From NCBI GenBank assembly GCA_000444245.1, contig ATSW01013560.1:1-22649 (forward strand): a stretch of 22,649 bases of DNA, written 5' to 3'. The stretch's first letter is position 1. Each line of letters opens with the position of its first letter. Positions 1 to 9,303 of the stretch are shown here, piece after piece. A program made the translations under genes and the position numbers. A model generated the notes under the pieces. It ran no database searches and was not told where the DNA came from. It saw only the letters and a list, made by a program, of their open reading frames with translations. Origin of the DNA: Botryllus schlosseri (lineage: Eukaryota; Chordata; Ascidiacea; Stolidobranchia; Styelidae).

Positions 1-80
1 TGGCCATGAGTTTGAAGATATCCTCGGTGTAGTGTTAAGGCTACTGCCAGCACAATCCATAATTTAAGGTAACGATTCAT
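1..80 (-). CDS. N-terminus of a secreted or membrane protein, cut by the window edge
   Basis: An ATG at 78-80 opens a minus-strand frame of 26 codons that is still open at base 1. It starts MNRYLKLWIVLAVALTLHRG: a short basic n-region followed by a hydrophobic core of about 11 residues, which is a typical signal peptide. It lies 87 bases downstream of the envelope stop on the same strand. An acceptor-like CCACAG sits about 25 bases upstream of the ATG. The context suggests another envelope-associated or accessory glycoprotein of the same element, but nothing in these residues names a family. A chance frame cannot be excluded at this length. Confidence 0.45.
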   Translation of the reverse strand, partial: MNRYLKLWIVLAVALTLHRGYLQTHG

Positions 81-167
81 ATTATTATAAATTAGTTAGT
101 ATATCTGTGGACTTATGAAAAATTTTTAATTAATAAAAGTAAAATCCTTTGAGTACATATGCGTGCA

Positions 168-2684
168 CTACATTCTTGTCAATTTGGCTGTTTTAACGGG
201 GGTCGATATCGATGATATGTGCATTGTCAACTGAGTATTCGTGTTTCGCCGTTGTACCTCAGTTTTTAACTTAGGACAGCAAAGACTGCTATAACGACAG
301 CCACAAAACAAGACGATCCCGGCCCCCAATATCAAAATTACTGGAATTAGAACAGACCCCAGGCCGGAAAAAATTCCGCTCACTCCCTTATTGAATATTC
401 CTCCGACCGCACCTAATCCATCTTGTAGAAGATCTCCTGTGCTATCTCCTACTGATTTTATCAAGCTTCCTACACCGTGTGTCATGTCTTCTATCGTTTG
501 GCCCAAGTTATCCATAAATTCTTCTCCTCCAACAAATTCGAAAGGCTTAATTGTAATATTCTCATATCGCCAATCAGAAATATTCATGTACACACTCTTA
601 TTTAGATCTTTTCTCCAAACTTGTAAACCCAAATCCACACTCTGTTGGGCTTGATCTAGACTGATTCGGTTAGCACGTAGCTCTACCCCAATGTCATTCG
701 TCTCATTGATGTAAGCGTCTCTATAGGCTATTAATTGCTGAGCGTGTTCTTTTATCCNCAGCGTTCCTTGTCGGATTTTTGTGAGATATACTTTGCTGGA
801 GTCGAATATTAACTTGCCAGTTAAATTAGCCAACTCGTCCAAAACCAATCGATCAAGGGCCAGTTCAGCTTCGCTCATTTCCTTATAGTTTTGAAAAGAG
901 GTCAGNGATGCTGTGGCTTGTCGTANTATCATTTGTCGGTTTCTTTCTATGTACTTTTCCATTAGTACAAGTCGTNTATTTGTTANNGNTGNCCTCATTT
1001 CCATNGTNGCGATCGTTTGATCCAGTTTCTGTTGNTGNGCNNTTTGNAGNAGAGAGAGTTCGTTAATCTTTNTCCCNAGTGCAGTGGACCTCTGCGTGGC
1101 CTGTATCATTCTATTATTGATTTGTCGGCTAAGATCCAATGTTTCTTCATGTAACTGGGATGAAACTGTCGCAACGACGGCGATCGCTGATATCGCAGCA
1201 AAAACGAGACATATCAGTCCTGACAGGAACCTTTTACGCCTTCTACGCGTACCCCGTGGGGCGGTATTACTTGATACCAATTCACCTTTAATTTCTATTG
1301 GTCCCCCTGGGAAGCGTGGTCGGTTTAGCTCCGGATCAAAATGAACATGGTCCCAAAAGGCTGCCTTCAAAATGCGTCCTCCTACAGGGTCGCGGCACAA
1401 ATCCTGGTTATGTGATATTCTATTTTTACATGCTTCATCCGATGCAGTAAGAGAGGGGAAGAATTTCCACATAGGTCTGAGAAAAGGTACCCATGTAGAT
1501 GTAGATGCCTTAAATCTAGTCGGCACACCATCATAAAAGTTGTTCCACTTCATGCCTTGATTGCCCCAATTAGCATACACACTATGATCCAGATTTGGAA
1601 AAGCCGGTTGTATCCATTTTACTCTAGGAGGGAAATTTGTCGTAGGTAGATCACCCCATATAGTGGTATTCATTCCTGGCCAGAAATTGCACGAATGGGC
1701 TATTACACCACCATCAGGCCAGAAGTGCTCAAACCAGTACTGATTAATCCATCCCCCCTGGGCCCGGCATGGAATGAACTTATTGCGCATATACGGCCAT
1801 GTACTTATTGTAGTCATTACTATTTCTTGGATGATTATATCTGCCTTATTTGGTTCCAGAGCAGAAATCACTCCTCTAAAATTACACCTTGTACAGATTC
1901 CTTTTCTGACCCCTTTTACCCTCCAAGAGTGGTATTGTTGCCAAAAAACACTATGGGAGGCATAATCTTTATCCACTAGATGCCAGCATTGTGTAAAACT
2001 ATTGCTACTGGCATTATACTTATTTAATTCACTTAATTTTTCTTTGTCCCCGTCTCTCATTGGCTCTTGAAGACATGAGGCTTCAACAGCTGAATAACTT
2101 TCGAATAGTCGTATCATAATCAATTTAAATTTGGTTAGAGCAAACATGGAGTAATTCCTGCCAAGGTCATGATACCAGTAATAGTCCCCACTCCAGAACC
2201 AGCGAATCCTATAATACCCTATTGGACGTATGAACATGTTTGTTTGTTTAAGAACATCATAGGAAATATTGGGCGTGATTTGGCCCAGGCGCCGTTGACA
2301 GAGACAGGCGCGTTCAAAATCTTGTACACTTGTCCAATATCTTCCATGTGGAAACGCCATTTGTTGTAATGAAATACGCTCAGCTACTACGTAACCAAAT
2401 GACTTGCTGTAAAATAGTTCAGGCCGTCTATATACATGTCGCTCCGCCGTTTTGTTGAAAATGCTCATCAAGTGATAGTCCTCCCATTGTGTATCATTTA
2501 GAGTGATCCATTCTTTAGGCAGGGGTCCCCGTAGTTCCCCTAGCGTCCCCTGAGTGAAAGACCGTGCCCTACTTGTTACAGGATCTGCAAGTCCGTGCAT
2601 GCCTTTCGCCGCCGTATGCAGCACCAAATCAGACGTACAAATGATACCAACAAGGATAGACAGAGAATAAGGAAGGATGTCCAT
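168..2684 (-). CDS. Class-I-like viral envelope glycoprotein (fossil virus-like element)
   Basis: This is an 838-residue frame. The ATG at 2682-2684 is chosen because it sits in a strong context (ACCATGG) and is followed directly by a signal peptide (MDILPYSLSILVGIIC); the open frame without ATG continues slightly further upstream. The surface part is rich in Trp and Tyr and has many N-glycosylation sequons (for example NDT, NKT, NIS, NYS, NAS, NTT). A polybasic furin-type site RRRRKR lies near residues 480-485, followed at once by a hydrophobic fusion-peptide-like stretch (FLSGLICLVFAAISAIAVV), a long heptad-like helix (about 510-595) and further helices. A Gly-rich amphipathic membrane-proximal segment, a transmembrane helix (about 778-796) with adjoining Cys residues and a short tail follow. 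This is the layout of class I fusion glycoproteins of enveloped viruses. The family is unassigned; the membrane-proximal region recalls foamy-virus Env in style only. The frame looks whole, with some unresolved bases in the coiled-coil region. Confidence 0.8.
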   Translation of the reverse strand: MDILPYSLSILVGIICTSDLVLHTAAKGMHGLADPVTSRARSFTQGTLGELRGPLPKEWITLNDTQWEDYHLMSIFNKTAERHVYRRPELFYSKSFGYVVAERISLQQMAFPHGRYWTSVQDFERACLCQRRLGQITPNISYDVLKQTNMFIRPIGYYRIRWFWSGDYYWYHDLGRNYSMFALTKFKLIMIRLFESYSAVEASCLQEPMRDGDKEKLSELNKYNASSNSFTQCWHLVDKDYASHSVFWQQYHSWRVKGVRKGICTRCNFRGVISALEPNKADIIIQEIVMTTISTWPYMRNKFIPCRAQGGWINQYWFEHFWPDGGVIAHSCNFWPGMNTTIWGDLPTTNFPPRVKWIQPAFPNLDHSVYANWGNQGMKWNNFYDGVPTRFKASTSTWVPFLRPMWKFFPSLTASDEACKNRISHNQDLCRDPVGGRILKAAFWDHVHFDPELNRPRFPGGPIEIKGELVSSNTAPRGTRRRRKRFLSGLICLVFAAISAIAVVATVSSQLHEETLDLSRQINNRMIQATQRSTAXGXKINELSXXQXXXQQKLDQTIXXMEMRXXXTNXRLVLMEKYIERNRQMIXRQATAXLTSFQNYKEMSEAELALDRLVLDELANLTGKLIFDSSKVYLTKIRQGTLXIKEHAQQLIAYRDAYINETNDIGVELRANRISLDQAQQSVDLGLQVWRKDLNKSVYMNISDWRYENITIKPFEFVGGEEFMDNLGQTIEDMTHGVGSLIKSVGDSTGDLLQDGLGAVGGIFNKGVSGIFSGLGSVLIPVILILGAGIVLFCGCRYSSLCCPKLKTEVQRRNTNTQLTMHISSISTPVKTAKLTRM

Positions 2685-2754
2685 GGTACAGACAGTGGTG
2701 GTTCTCGCCACGTCATAAACTAAATATAATCGCGCACTAGACCTAGACTACCGT

Positions 2755-2776
2755 CTGTAAAAACACAAAACAACAG
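2755..2776 (-). promoter_or_regulatory. Candidate splice acceptor ahead of the envelope frame
   Basis: Read on the minus strand, a T-rich tract (TGTTTTGTGTTTTTACAG) ends in CAG at 2755, about 70 bases before the envelope ATG. It lies in the short gap after the transposase stop, so the envelope could be made from a spliced message with an upstream leader, as is common for envelope genes of integrating viruses. No donor can be assigned with certainty; a GTAAGT on the minus strand at 3976-3971 is one candidate. Confidence 0.4.
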
Positions 2777-2813
2777 ATGTCGTCATTTCCGTCCTGGAAC
2801 CTTAAAACGGGGT

Positions 2814-3763
2814 TTACAAATGTAGTAATACAGGAGACCCATCAAATTTGTCAAAATTATACCGTGGATCATTGTGTATGGTGCGCAGGAGTGCCAAAAA
2901 TCGGTCAGTCTTTTGATGTTGACGTTTCCACAAAAACTCCCCTACGTAATCGGCTAAAAGGTGACGTGCTAAACCACGAGACCTATGTAAGTGATATTTA
3001 AGCTGTCCCCAGGCCCCCTCGATTTCATTAGTACAAAAAGCTGTCCGGGGATCTTTAAACCATCGGGAGTGGTCCACTACACCGTGTATATAACCCTTCC
3101 CCCAGCTCTCTATGCCCTTGTAGGAAGGATAAGCATCGGTTAGAATTGTGGACCCCTCTGTCACATTTTCTACTATGAGTTTTCGAAATACTTCAGCAGT
3201 TCTGTCAGAAGTTATTTCAATAAACATTTCTCCGGTGGCTTTGTCTATTCCTCCAAACCCCCAAATGGCTTTAACAGCTGGTCCTTTACCAGAGGCAGCC
3301 CGGCGCTTGGCTAAGTGCGTTTCATCAATAATTACGCAACCGCCTTCCTTTCCCAAACGTCGCTTGTTCCTGTGAAATTCGGCCGTACAAAGCTTTCGCA
3401 ATTTGCCGCACCAGGTAACCGTTGAACGTGGGCTAATCTCAGCTTCATGCGAAATTTGGGTTTGCAACGCGTCATGGGACCAAAAGTAGAACAATATTAA
3501 TAATTTGGGAAGTTCTACCTTGCTTCCCGCGAATATCGAGTGTTTCCGTATAGTCGCCGTAGTGTCACAGGGGTTGCATCGCCACCTAAATCCATCATCG
3601 CCTGTTGACGTAATTTCCTCTTTCATTATTTTTTTACATCGCTTGCATTTCATCCTTCGCACCAACAACCCGTGATTTCTCAGAAATATCACACAATCCC
3701 GTGTGTTTAGCAATGCACCCGATTCGACCAAACTCAACACATTGTATGTTCTTTTCCGCGTAT
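2814..3763 (-). CDS. Merlin/IS1016-family (ISXO2-like DDE) transposase
   Basis: The minus-strand frame is open from 3797 down to the stop at 2814-2816. The first ATG is at 3651-3653 (279 residues, MKCKRCKK...), but about 30 family-like residues lie before it without an ATG. An acceptor-like TTGCGCAG ending at 3764 suggests that an upstream exon supplies the start. Visible domains, in order, are a zinc ribbon (CKRC then CNPC, 20 residues apart), a helical segment, and a DDE catalytic core. The likely catalytic residues are Asp in VIIDETH, Asp in LTDAYPSY and Glu in TNEIEGAW. These match the ISXO2-like/IS1595 transposase domain that defines eukaryotic Merlin transposons. The enzyme would cut and paste DNA at terminal inverted repeats, usually with 8-9 bp target duplications. 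The frame looks intact. Its neighbour on the same strand is a viral-type envelope frame, which is unusual for Merlin. Confidence 0.85.
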
Positions 3764-3800
3764 CTGCGCAAGTAAATAATACGACATGTGGTGTCGATCA

Positions 3801-4523
3801 ACTCCCCATCGTCTTTAGCGGATCAAACCCCCCTTTTTCTTGGCGTTTTATGTGTACTGACTCTCTCCTATTTTAATCCCGTGTTATTCCTATGACAGGG
3901 TTATTTTTTTCACTTGTTCCTTATCAGACCTAACGATTTTTTCACCCTCATTTCAATGTACATGCAAAACACTTACTATCCTCCTACACTCCCATTTTAT
4001 GGTGCAACAACTATTGCCGCCTAGACCTCCGGGCACTTATTTCACAAGTACCAAAATTTTAAATCTCCGATATTTTATTGAAATCCAACGTAGTGACATC
4101 ATCAGACGATTCAATACTATTTATTCCGTTTCAGCTGAAAACCATTGTGGTTATAAAGAATTCGGGATGGTATGTTTAAAATTATTTCGCCTAGTGGCAA
4201 TAACGTGTTGATCCATTGTCAGTCAGCGTAGTCTATGATGGAATTTTTTGATTAGCACTAAATAATCTTCCACGATTTCACTATTGCGCTATGCTGATTT
4301 TAGCCAGCCCTGACACACCATTGGATTCACAGGGAAGATATCGCTATCCGATGCACAAGAACTTTATTTTATATCGAGATCTGTGCAATCCACCCTCAAT
4401 CTCTCTATTTCTTCAAAATCAGTGACGAAATTTATTGTTGCTATTATGAATACTACGTGTAGCAGTGGTTCTCTAACTTTCAGCGTAGGCCTACTTTAGT
4501 TTTTACCAAGCAATACTGTACAC
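3801..4523. other. No gene recognised; lone hAT-like end near 4463
   Basis: Short unrelated frames only. The right terminus of the Merlin-type element may lie here but I could not identify inverted repeats. At 4463 the sequence CAGTGGTTCTCTAACTTT resembles a hAT left terminus; no matching right end is seen. Confidence 0.4.
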
Positions 4524-5197
4524 CAAGGGTCACCAACACGCGGTCCGCGACGTCATATTGTGTGACCCGTGATCTGATTTCAGATTTTGGAGGAATGCTA
4601 TAAGTAAAGTGTTTTCAAATACTGAAATTGATTTCAGTTTCAAAATATTGTGGTTGTTTCAAAATAAGCTATTCTTCTGTGACCGAAATTACTATTCCTC
4701 ACTGTCTGAAACGGCTTCGGCGATGGCAACAGCATTCCATCGAGGAAGAATAGGCTGATATGAATGGGTAGACTGCTTTAATGTGCAATGACCCGTACAC
4801 TGCCAAGACCGAGACGCTTACAAGACAGCGTAGGGCTTTCCCACAAGATCAAGCTTCCGAGGAGGTAGTCTTTCAGCCGGTGCCGTGTCTCGCTACCCCA
4901 ATATTGACTGCTTGGTCGCTGAAAAGCGTCGTCAGGTATCGTGGGCAGAAATTCACGAAATTGATGATCATTATATTTTTATTGTATTTGTATGTCTTTA
5001 ATGAAATATTACTTCGTATGTGGTGACTATGCCCGTCGCCCATGTTAGAGAGCACAGCGTTATACTGACGAAAAGATTTAAAATCGTGGTTGCTAAAAGT
5101 GTGGCTTATTTGTCTAGATTTGTCGCATTTATGCGAAACACGGTCTCTACGAAATTTGAAAAGTGACCCGCGACCCATTTGGCGTTGGTGACCCCTG
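4524..5197. mobile_element. Non-autonomous hAT-like transposon, 674 bp
   Basis: The termini are inverted: CAAGGGTCACCAAC at the left and CAGGGGTCACCAAC read inward from the right, followed on both sides by a GTCGCGG/GGTCCGCG-type motif. The 8-base flanks ctgtacac (4516-4523) and ctgtataa (5198-5205) match at six of eight positions, which suits an aged hAT target-site duplication. The two short frames inside (4781-5026 plus, 4873-5178 minus) do not resemble transposase. Confidence 0.75.
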
Positions 5198-6060
5198 CTG
5201 TATAATTACTCGAAGCACGTACTGGTACGAAAACATGAAGTTGTCGATATATTTAATTTCATTCCGTGTCCATTAATTGATTATTGTGATATCTGCCCTT
5301 ATTTTTTGGTATGAGGCGTTCGATGTCAGTCGAAGTACTGAATTGTGCAAAATTAAATAATCCCAAATAACACATTACGATATTCCACTGACATACTCAA
5401 GTCATGATTTGGGCCTGGCATAGTCATTTCGTCTTTAATACCTCCAGCTCAAAATCTCCATAGTGAGCAAAATGAAGTTGATATTCTGATTTAGAATCCA
5501 CCGCATCTTATGTATAGCTTTGTTTAACGTTGTAATGGCTCAGGATTTGTGAGTCAGGAATGTCTGGCTATACTGTATGTCTGGCATGCCTTTGTACGAA
5601 TTATTCTCGATTGAAACCGTTTTGAATACAAGCTACATTACATAAATGCAATGTTGCTGTGGTACGCCCAAGTCAGAATTATATCGCGGTCATATATCCT
5701 ACATGACTATACGTGCATACCTTCCTACGTGCGCGCATAATTCGGATTAAAATGAAACTCGATTTATACCGCGGTATAAGTCTGAGTTAGGTTCTGGGCT
5801 CGTGTTCCATCAGTATATATTCACACCCGTATATGAGGGGTCGTACCCGGGTGGAAATACACAACATTCTCGCTAAGAGTGCAGATTATATCATGACTTA
5901 TTTCCACCTTGAAAAATTTGAGCAACATATTACTTTTTCTTTTCTAGGAAGACATATCACGTGAGTTTCGGGTGACGCGACTACACTAGGAATCATGTCC
6001 GCGCCACATATACACGAAATGGGTCGTATAATATCCATATTGCATGTGGATGTTATAAAT
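5198..6060. other. No gene recognised
   Basis: AT-rich sequence without a frame, repeat boundary or RNA gene that I can support. Confidence 0.4.
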
Positions 6061-6670
6061 CAGTGGTTCTCAACCTTTTTGTCTTCGCGGACCCCCTTTG
6101 GACCGCCCCGGACGCCCGCAGACCCCCAAGCTTTAGTTCAAAGTTAGCTCTATTACCGTGCAACCGTCCTCAGTCTTGTGTAAATATTAACTGTGGGCTA
6201 GTGATAAAATGCAACAAATTGATATTTCTTGAAACTAACATACTATTTATGTAGAAATTTGGAAGACGTTCATTATTTCAAAGCGAATTCTGTGGCCGCA
6301 TTTCTTGAAATACACTGCCGTGTCTCGAAAATCCGCGCATGCAGTATTTGATTTAACATCAACGAATGCCAAAAATCCATTACTTTCCACAAAGATAGGT
6401 GGTGGCGAATGTAATAATAACGCGTAACGCTTCCGCCCACACCTTTGGGTCTGATCGCAACATAAATGACACCATTATAACGCCCAGCCTAGAAAACATC
6501 TCTAAATAGTAATATCTTTGTATCAGTAGGCTATTGGTAATTTGGCGATTAGAATGAGTGATTTCTCCAATTAAAAGTATATAGAAATTAGGTTATCGCA
6601 CATTTTGCAAATTGGGAGGTTTCGCGAAACCCCTGAAATTGTTTCGAGGGCCCCCGGTTGAGATCCGCTG
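6061..6670. mobile_element. Non-autonomous hAT-like transposon, 610 bp
   Basis: The left terminus is CAGTGGTTCTCAACC; the right terminus reads CAGCGGATCTCAACC inward. The 8-base flanks ttataaat (6053-6060) and ttatagat (6671-6678) differ at one position. The subterminal G/C-rich blocks (cggacccccttt at left, gagggcccccgg at right) are typical of this widespread animal hAT terminus. The frame at 6063-6254 arises from the terminus and is not a gene. Confidence 0.85.
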
Positions 6671-6678
6671 TTATAGAT

Positions 6679-7063
6679 CTTTATATACGTTCATAATGTC
6701 TCTATTCAAAAACTTGTTCAAATTATAGCGATGTACCAGTAACTTCTTCGCCTCGGCGGAAGTCGTGTCATTAATATTCTGCTTCTTATCTTTGTGTGCA
6801 AGGAAAAACGGTTTATAGACCATACAAAATTCAAGAACAGCGTAAATTTATGTTATCGTTATTCAGAACGTCACAACGCATTTGTGATGTTACATTATAG
6901 ACAACAAATCCACCCAACCCTTCCCAAAATTTCATCCTGGCTACGCCTACGAGAAAAACACCACCATTCCTAATTAACCACCATCTCAATAAATAAATAG
7001 AGCTAATCGACTATAGGGGAAACTAATGCGCCCTAAAATACATCACTATGTGATATGTATCAG
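6679..7063. other. No gene recognised
   Basis: Nothing clear. A possible branch-point motif (ctaat near 7023) lies shortly before the exon-like segment that follows. Confidence 0.35.
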
Positions 7064-7223
7064 CAAAGTGTGCTTATTTTTAATATCTCACGACCGGATA
7101 TACTGTCACCAGATCCAAGTGCAATAGCGGATATTCAAGCCTTGTTTTCAAAGTGCAACAACGGGAATTGCAAAATTCAAACCACTATCTATCCCGCTAC
7201 CGCTGAACCTGGAGTCACTACAG
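7064..7223 (+). CDS. Exon-like segment, possible upstream exon of an extracellular protein
   Basis: The plus frame is open from about 7037 to a donor CAG|GTAAAG at 7223/7224, leaving a phase-1 end. It encodes a Ser/Pro/Thr-rich stretch with two cysteines (FSKCNNGNCKIQ) and one NIS sequon, which suits an extracellular linker or small domain. The start is uncertain: the CAG at 7061-7063 and one near 7108 are possible acceptors, and neither has a strong pyrimidine tract. Its phase fits the acceptor at 8349 and also the lectin-like exon at 15343. I do not recognise the protein, and it could be a chance open stretch. Confidence 0.35.
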
Positions 7224-8348
7224 GTAAAGAGAATCGAGCTTTAAGGACCTGAACCTCCAACGCAACGAGGTCGTTCGGCTGATATTGGTCAGCTTAGCTC
7301 ACCGAGTCTGACGTACAATGCTCATTTCAATTCTTTACTAGTTGCTAACGATTACCCCTGACGAGTACCAGCCGAAAATATTCAGATCTATTTCATTATC
7401 AATATACTGTTCAAAAATCGAAGTATAGTAACTTCAAGAGTCTCTATTGCCGAACTTTTACCAGATGTGGTCGCAAGTGATGTTTATATTTGCCGATAAA
7501 TGGAAATTTATATGAGTTAATGAGATTGTATGTCAGGTTGACAGACTTTCTGATCTGATTTCAAATCTGAGTTTTTTAAATATCACGCACAGACAAAGAA
7601 GTCTGAACATTTATTGCTAACATGCTACGATTTCGTCGGATCGACAAGTCTACTTTAGAATTCATGAATTGTTACAGGTTTCTTTAGGACCCTCCTTACC
7701 ATCTGATCGGTGGAAGCAATGGCTTACAAAATCCTAAAACGAAAATGAACAGTGCTACAAATATGTGATCAAGAATGATAATAATAAAGAATATAGACCT
7801 GGTGTACAATGTCAGTTTCAGTCGAACCACCATGAATACGAAAAACAGGAAAAAAACACAAGGCACAGGCTGCTAGTTGCGTTACACAGCAAAAGTGAAA
7901 CCCGGCCATGTATAATGTACACTCTGTAGTCTGTATATTATACTGTTGCATTCTATTCTATTGTATACATTACACTGTTTACAGTCATAAGTTCAGTCAT
8001 ATAACAGTAAAAGAGATCAGTGAGGGTGAGGAGCCAGCGATTTTCAAACTTTAGGACAATTTATCGCCATACTATAACTAGCTACTATCACACTATGCGT
8101 CCCTTTGAAGGACCTAGGGAGTAACAGAGGCTGGCCACCAATTCATAAAGTAACACGGTACTTTACTTTTACAACTACAATCAATGCTACAGATCCGATA
8201 TAATTGTGTGTATCATTATAATAAATACGATGCTCGAGTTATTCGATAATTATTCAATCAATTTCGACTGTTCCGAATATGTTCAGTATTCTGCACACTT
8301 GTGATATCGTACTATTGATACTAAAGCGCTCGTATTTATTTTCTCAAG
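7224..8348. other. Probable intron or intergenic; holds one SINE tail
   Basis: No frame is supportable. A SINE tail fragment at about 7785-7850 is listed separately. The rest is AT-rich and unrecognised. Confidence 0.35.
7785..7850 (+). mobile_element. SINE 3' tail fragment
   Basis: The stretch around cctggtgtacaatgtcag and caccatgaatacg matches the last third of the full-length SINE at 10961-11224 (cctggtgtaaatggccac, caccacgaatacc). The tRNA-like head is absent, so this is a 5'-truncated copy. Confidence 0.55.
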
Positions 8349-8445
8349 CTTGTCAGTCAAGTTCTAACTGGACCTTGGGCAATGTTACCTCGGAATTAGT
8401 TGTTTCAAATGGTTTACTACACTGGAAGGTATCCGAAAGTGAATC
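8349..8445 (+). CDS. Exon-like segment, possible extracellular-protein exon
   Basis: A good acceptor (ATTTATTTTCTCAAG) is followed by a 97-base open stretch and a donor that matches the consensus at GTGAGTAT (8446). It encodes CQSSSNWTLGNVTSELVV and then a short Trp-containing run. There are two sequons (NWT, NVT), consistent with a secreted protein. The acceptor is phase 1, matching the donor at 7223; the donor is phase 2, which does not match the best acceptor of the lectin-like exon at 15343. Either another exon lies between, or the donor is instead the weaker AAG|GTATCC at 8428. The protein is unknown. Confidence 0.4.
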
Positions 8446-9193
8446 GTGAGTATATTTTGTAAGACATTGCTCACACTCACAGTCGTAGCCATGATGGAAT
8501 TGTTATTCAAAGTGACCGAGGTAGCTTAGTTAGTTGGGGCGAAGGTTACCGGGTATGTATCAAACTGATATCACGGGGACTTATCGGAGACAAGGACTCG
8601 AGTCCCAACTCTACGACTCTGAATGGACCCATTGCTCCCTGACTTGGACTCGGACTTGGAAATGATTCGACTTGATTCGAGTGAAAACTAAAAAAGCAAG
8701 ATTGACTTGTCACCTGTTATGAAGGTTCTCACACCGAACTCGAAAGCTCGCATCATTTCTCATATCGATAACTGATACGAGTCTTCATTCTTTCAAGACA
8801 AAACGATCTACGACAGATTTGTTGTAGGGAGCCAGCACTCCGAGGCGAAATCGCTATAGACACATCGCGGCTCTTTGCTTCTAAAGGTTCAAGATCGGAT
8901 TCAAACAATGAGCGTTCTGTGAACAGCATCTCAACTTACAGAACCGGATCTTGCTGCCCTAGAGGTTGGTATGTTGTGATGCAGTTACGTGCGGTCAGGG
9001 AAGGCAGTACCTCAGCTGTCATTAGGATGAGTAAGAGAAAAATTGCGAAAACCCCCAACTTTTTTCACCCAACTACACTAATTTTCATAATTGTTGTGCA
9101 AAATCACTTTTTTGGTCACATTTTAATCCTTTTCATCGAAAAAGAGGACACATTCCCCAAATGAGTACATTTATGCGTACTCCTAGGACAATT
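8446..9193. other. No gene; possible old tRNA-SINE head and GACTC-rich repeat
   Basis: At about 8515-8620 there are weak matches to an A box (tagcttagttagttgg) and a B box (ggactcgagtccc), perhaps a decayed SINE of another family. It is followed by a degenerate run rich in gactcgg/gacttgg. Similar runs recur near 10000-10100 and 12500-12600, so this is a dispersed repeat. Confidence 0.3.
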
Positions 9194-9303
9194 TCAATTT
9201 TTTGGAAAAAGTGGAGGACGTATGGTGTGGTATGGTATGGTATGGACGTATGGCATGGTATGGTATGGTATGGTAATTTTTCGAAAAAAGTGGAGGACGT
9301 ATC
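9194..9303. repeat. (TATGG)n microsatellite between two copies of a ~30-base repeat
   Basis: A TATGG pentamer tract spans about 9222-9272. It is flanked by near-identical sequences (gaaaaagtggaggacgtat at about 9203 and gaaaaaagtggaggacgtat at about 9282), showing a local tandem duplication. Confidence 0.8.

Larger units (their letters stand above)
1..3800 (-). mobile_element. Candidate virus-like DNA element (Merlin-type transposase + envelope + third ORF), partial
   Basis: Three frames lie head to tail on the minus strand with gaps of about 130 and 87 bases: a Merlin/IS1016-type transposase, a class-I-like envelope glycoprotein, and a signal-peptide frame cut by the window edge. Such close packing, with two long frames that look whole, suggests one young element rather than chance neighbours. 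The left end is outside the window. I could not place the right end, so 3800 is only where the transposase frame closes upstream. No LTR, reverse transcriptase, integrase, capsid or DNA polymerase is visible. The element family is unassigned. The alternative is a Merlin transposon inserted beside an unrelated virus copy. Confidence 0.5.

Noticed and set aside
391-1979. Plus-strand frames at 391-654, 1084-1344, 1695-1979 and 1774-1965
   Set aside because: They are antisense shadows of the envelope gene and show no domain of their own.
168-2711. Assignment of the envelope to an ordinary endogenous retrovirus or LTR element
   Set aside because: No LTR, gag, protease, reverse transcriptase or integrase is visible beside it, and the upstream neighbour is a Merlin-type transposase. 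A retroviral origin of the envelope gene itself is not excluded.
2709-2711. GTG start for the envelope frame
   Set aside because: Animal genes start at ATG. The ATG at 2682-2684 has a strong context and is directly followed by the signal peptide.
3738-3740. GTG start for the transposase
   Set aside because: It is not a usual eukaryotic start; either the ATG at 3651-3653 or an upstream exon is more likely.
4873-5178. Minus-strand 101-codon frame
   Set aside because: It lies inside a hAT MITE, has no recognisable domain and is probably chance.
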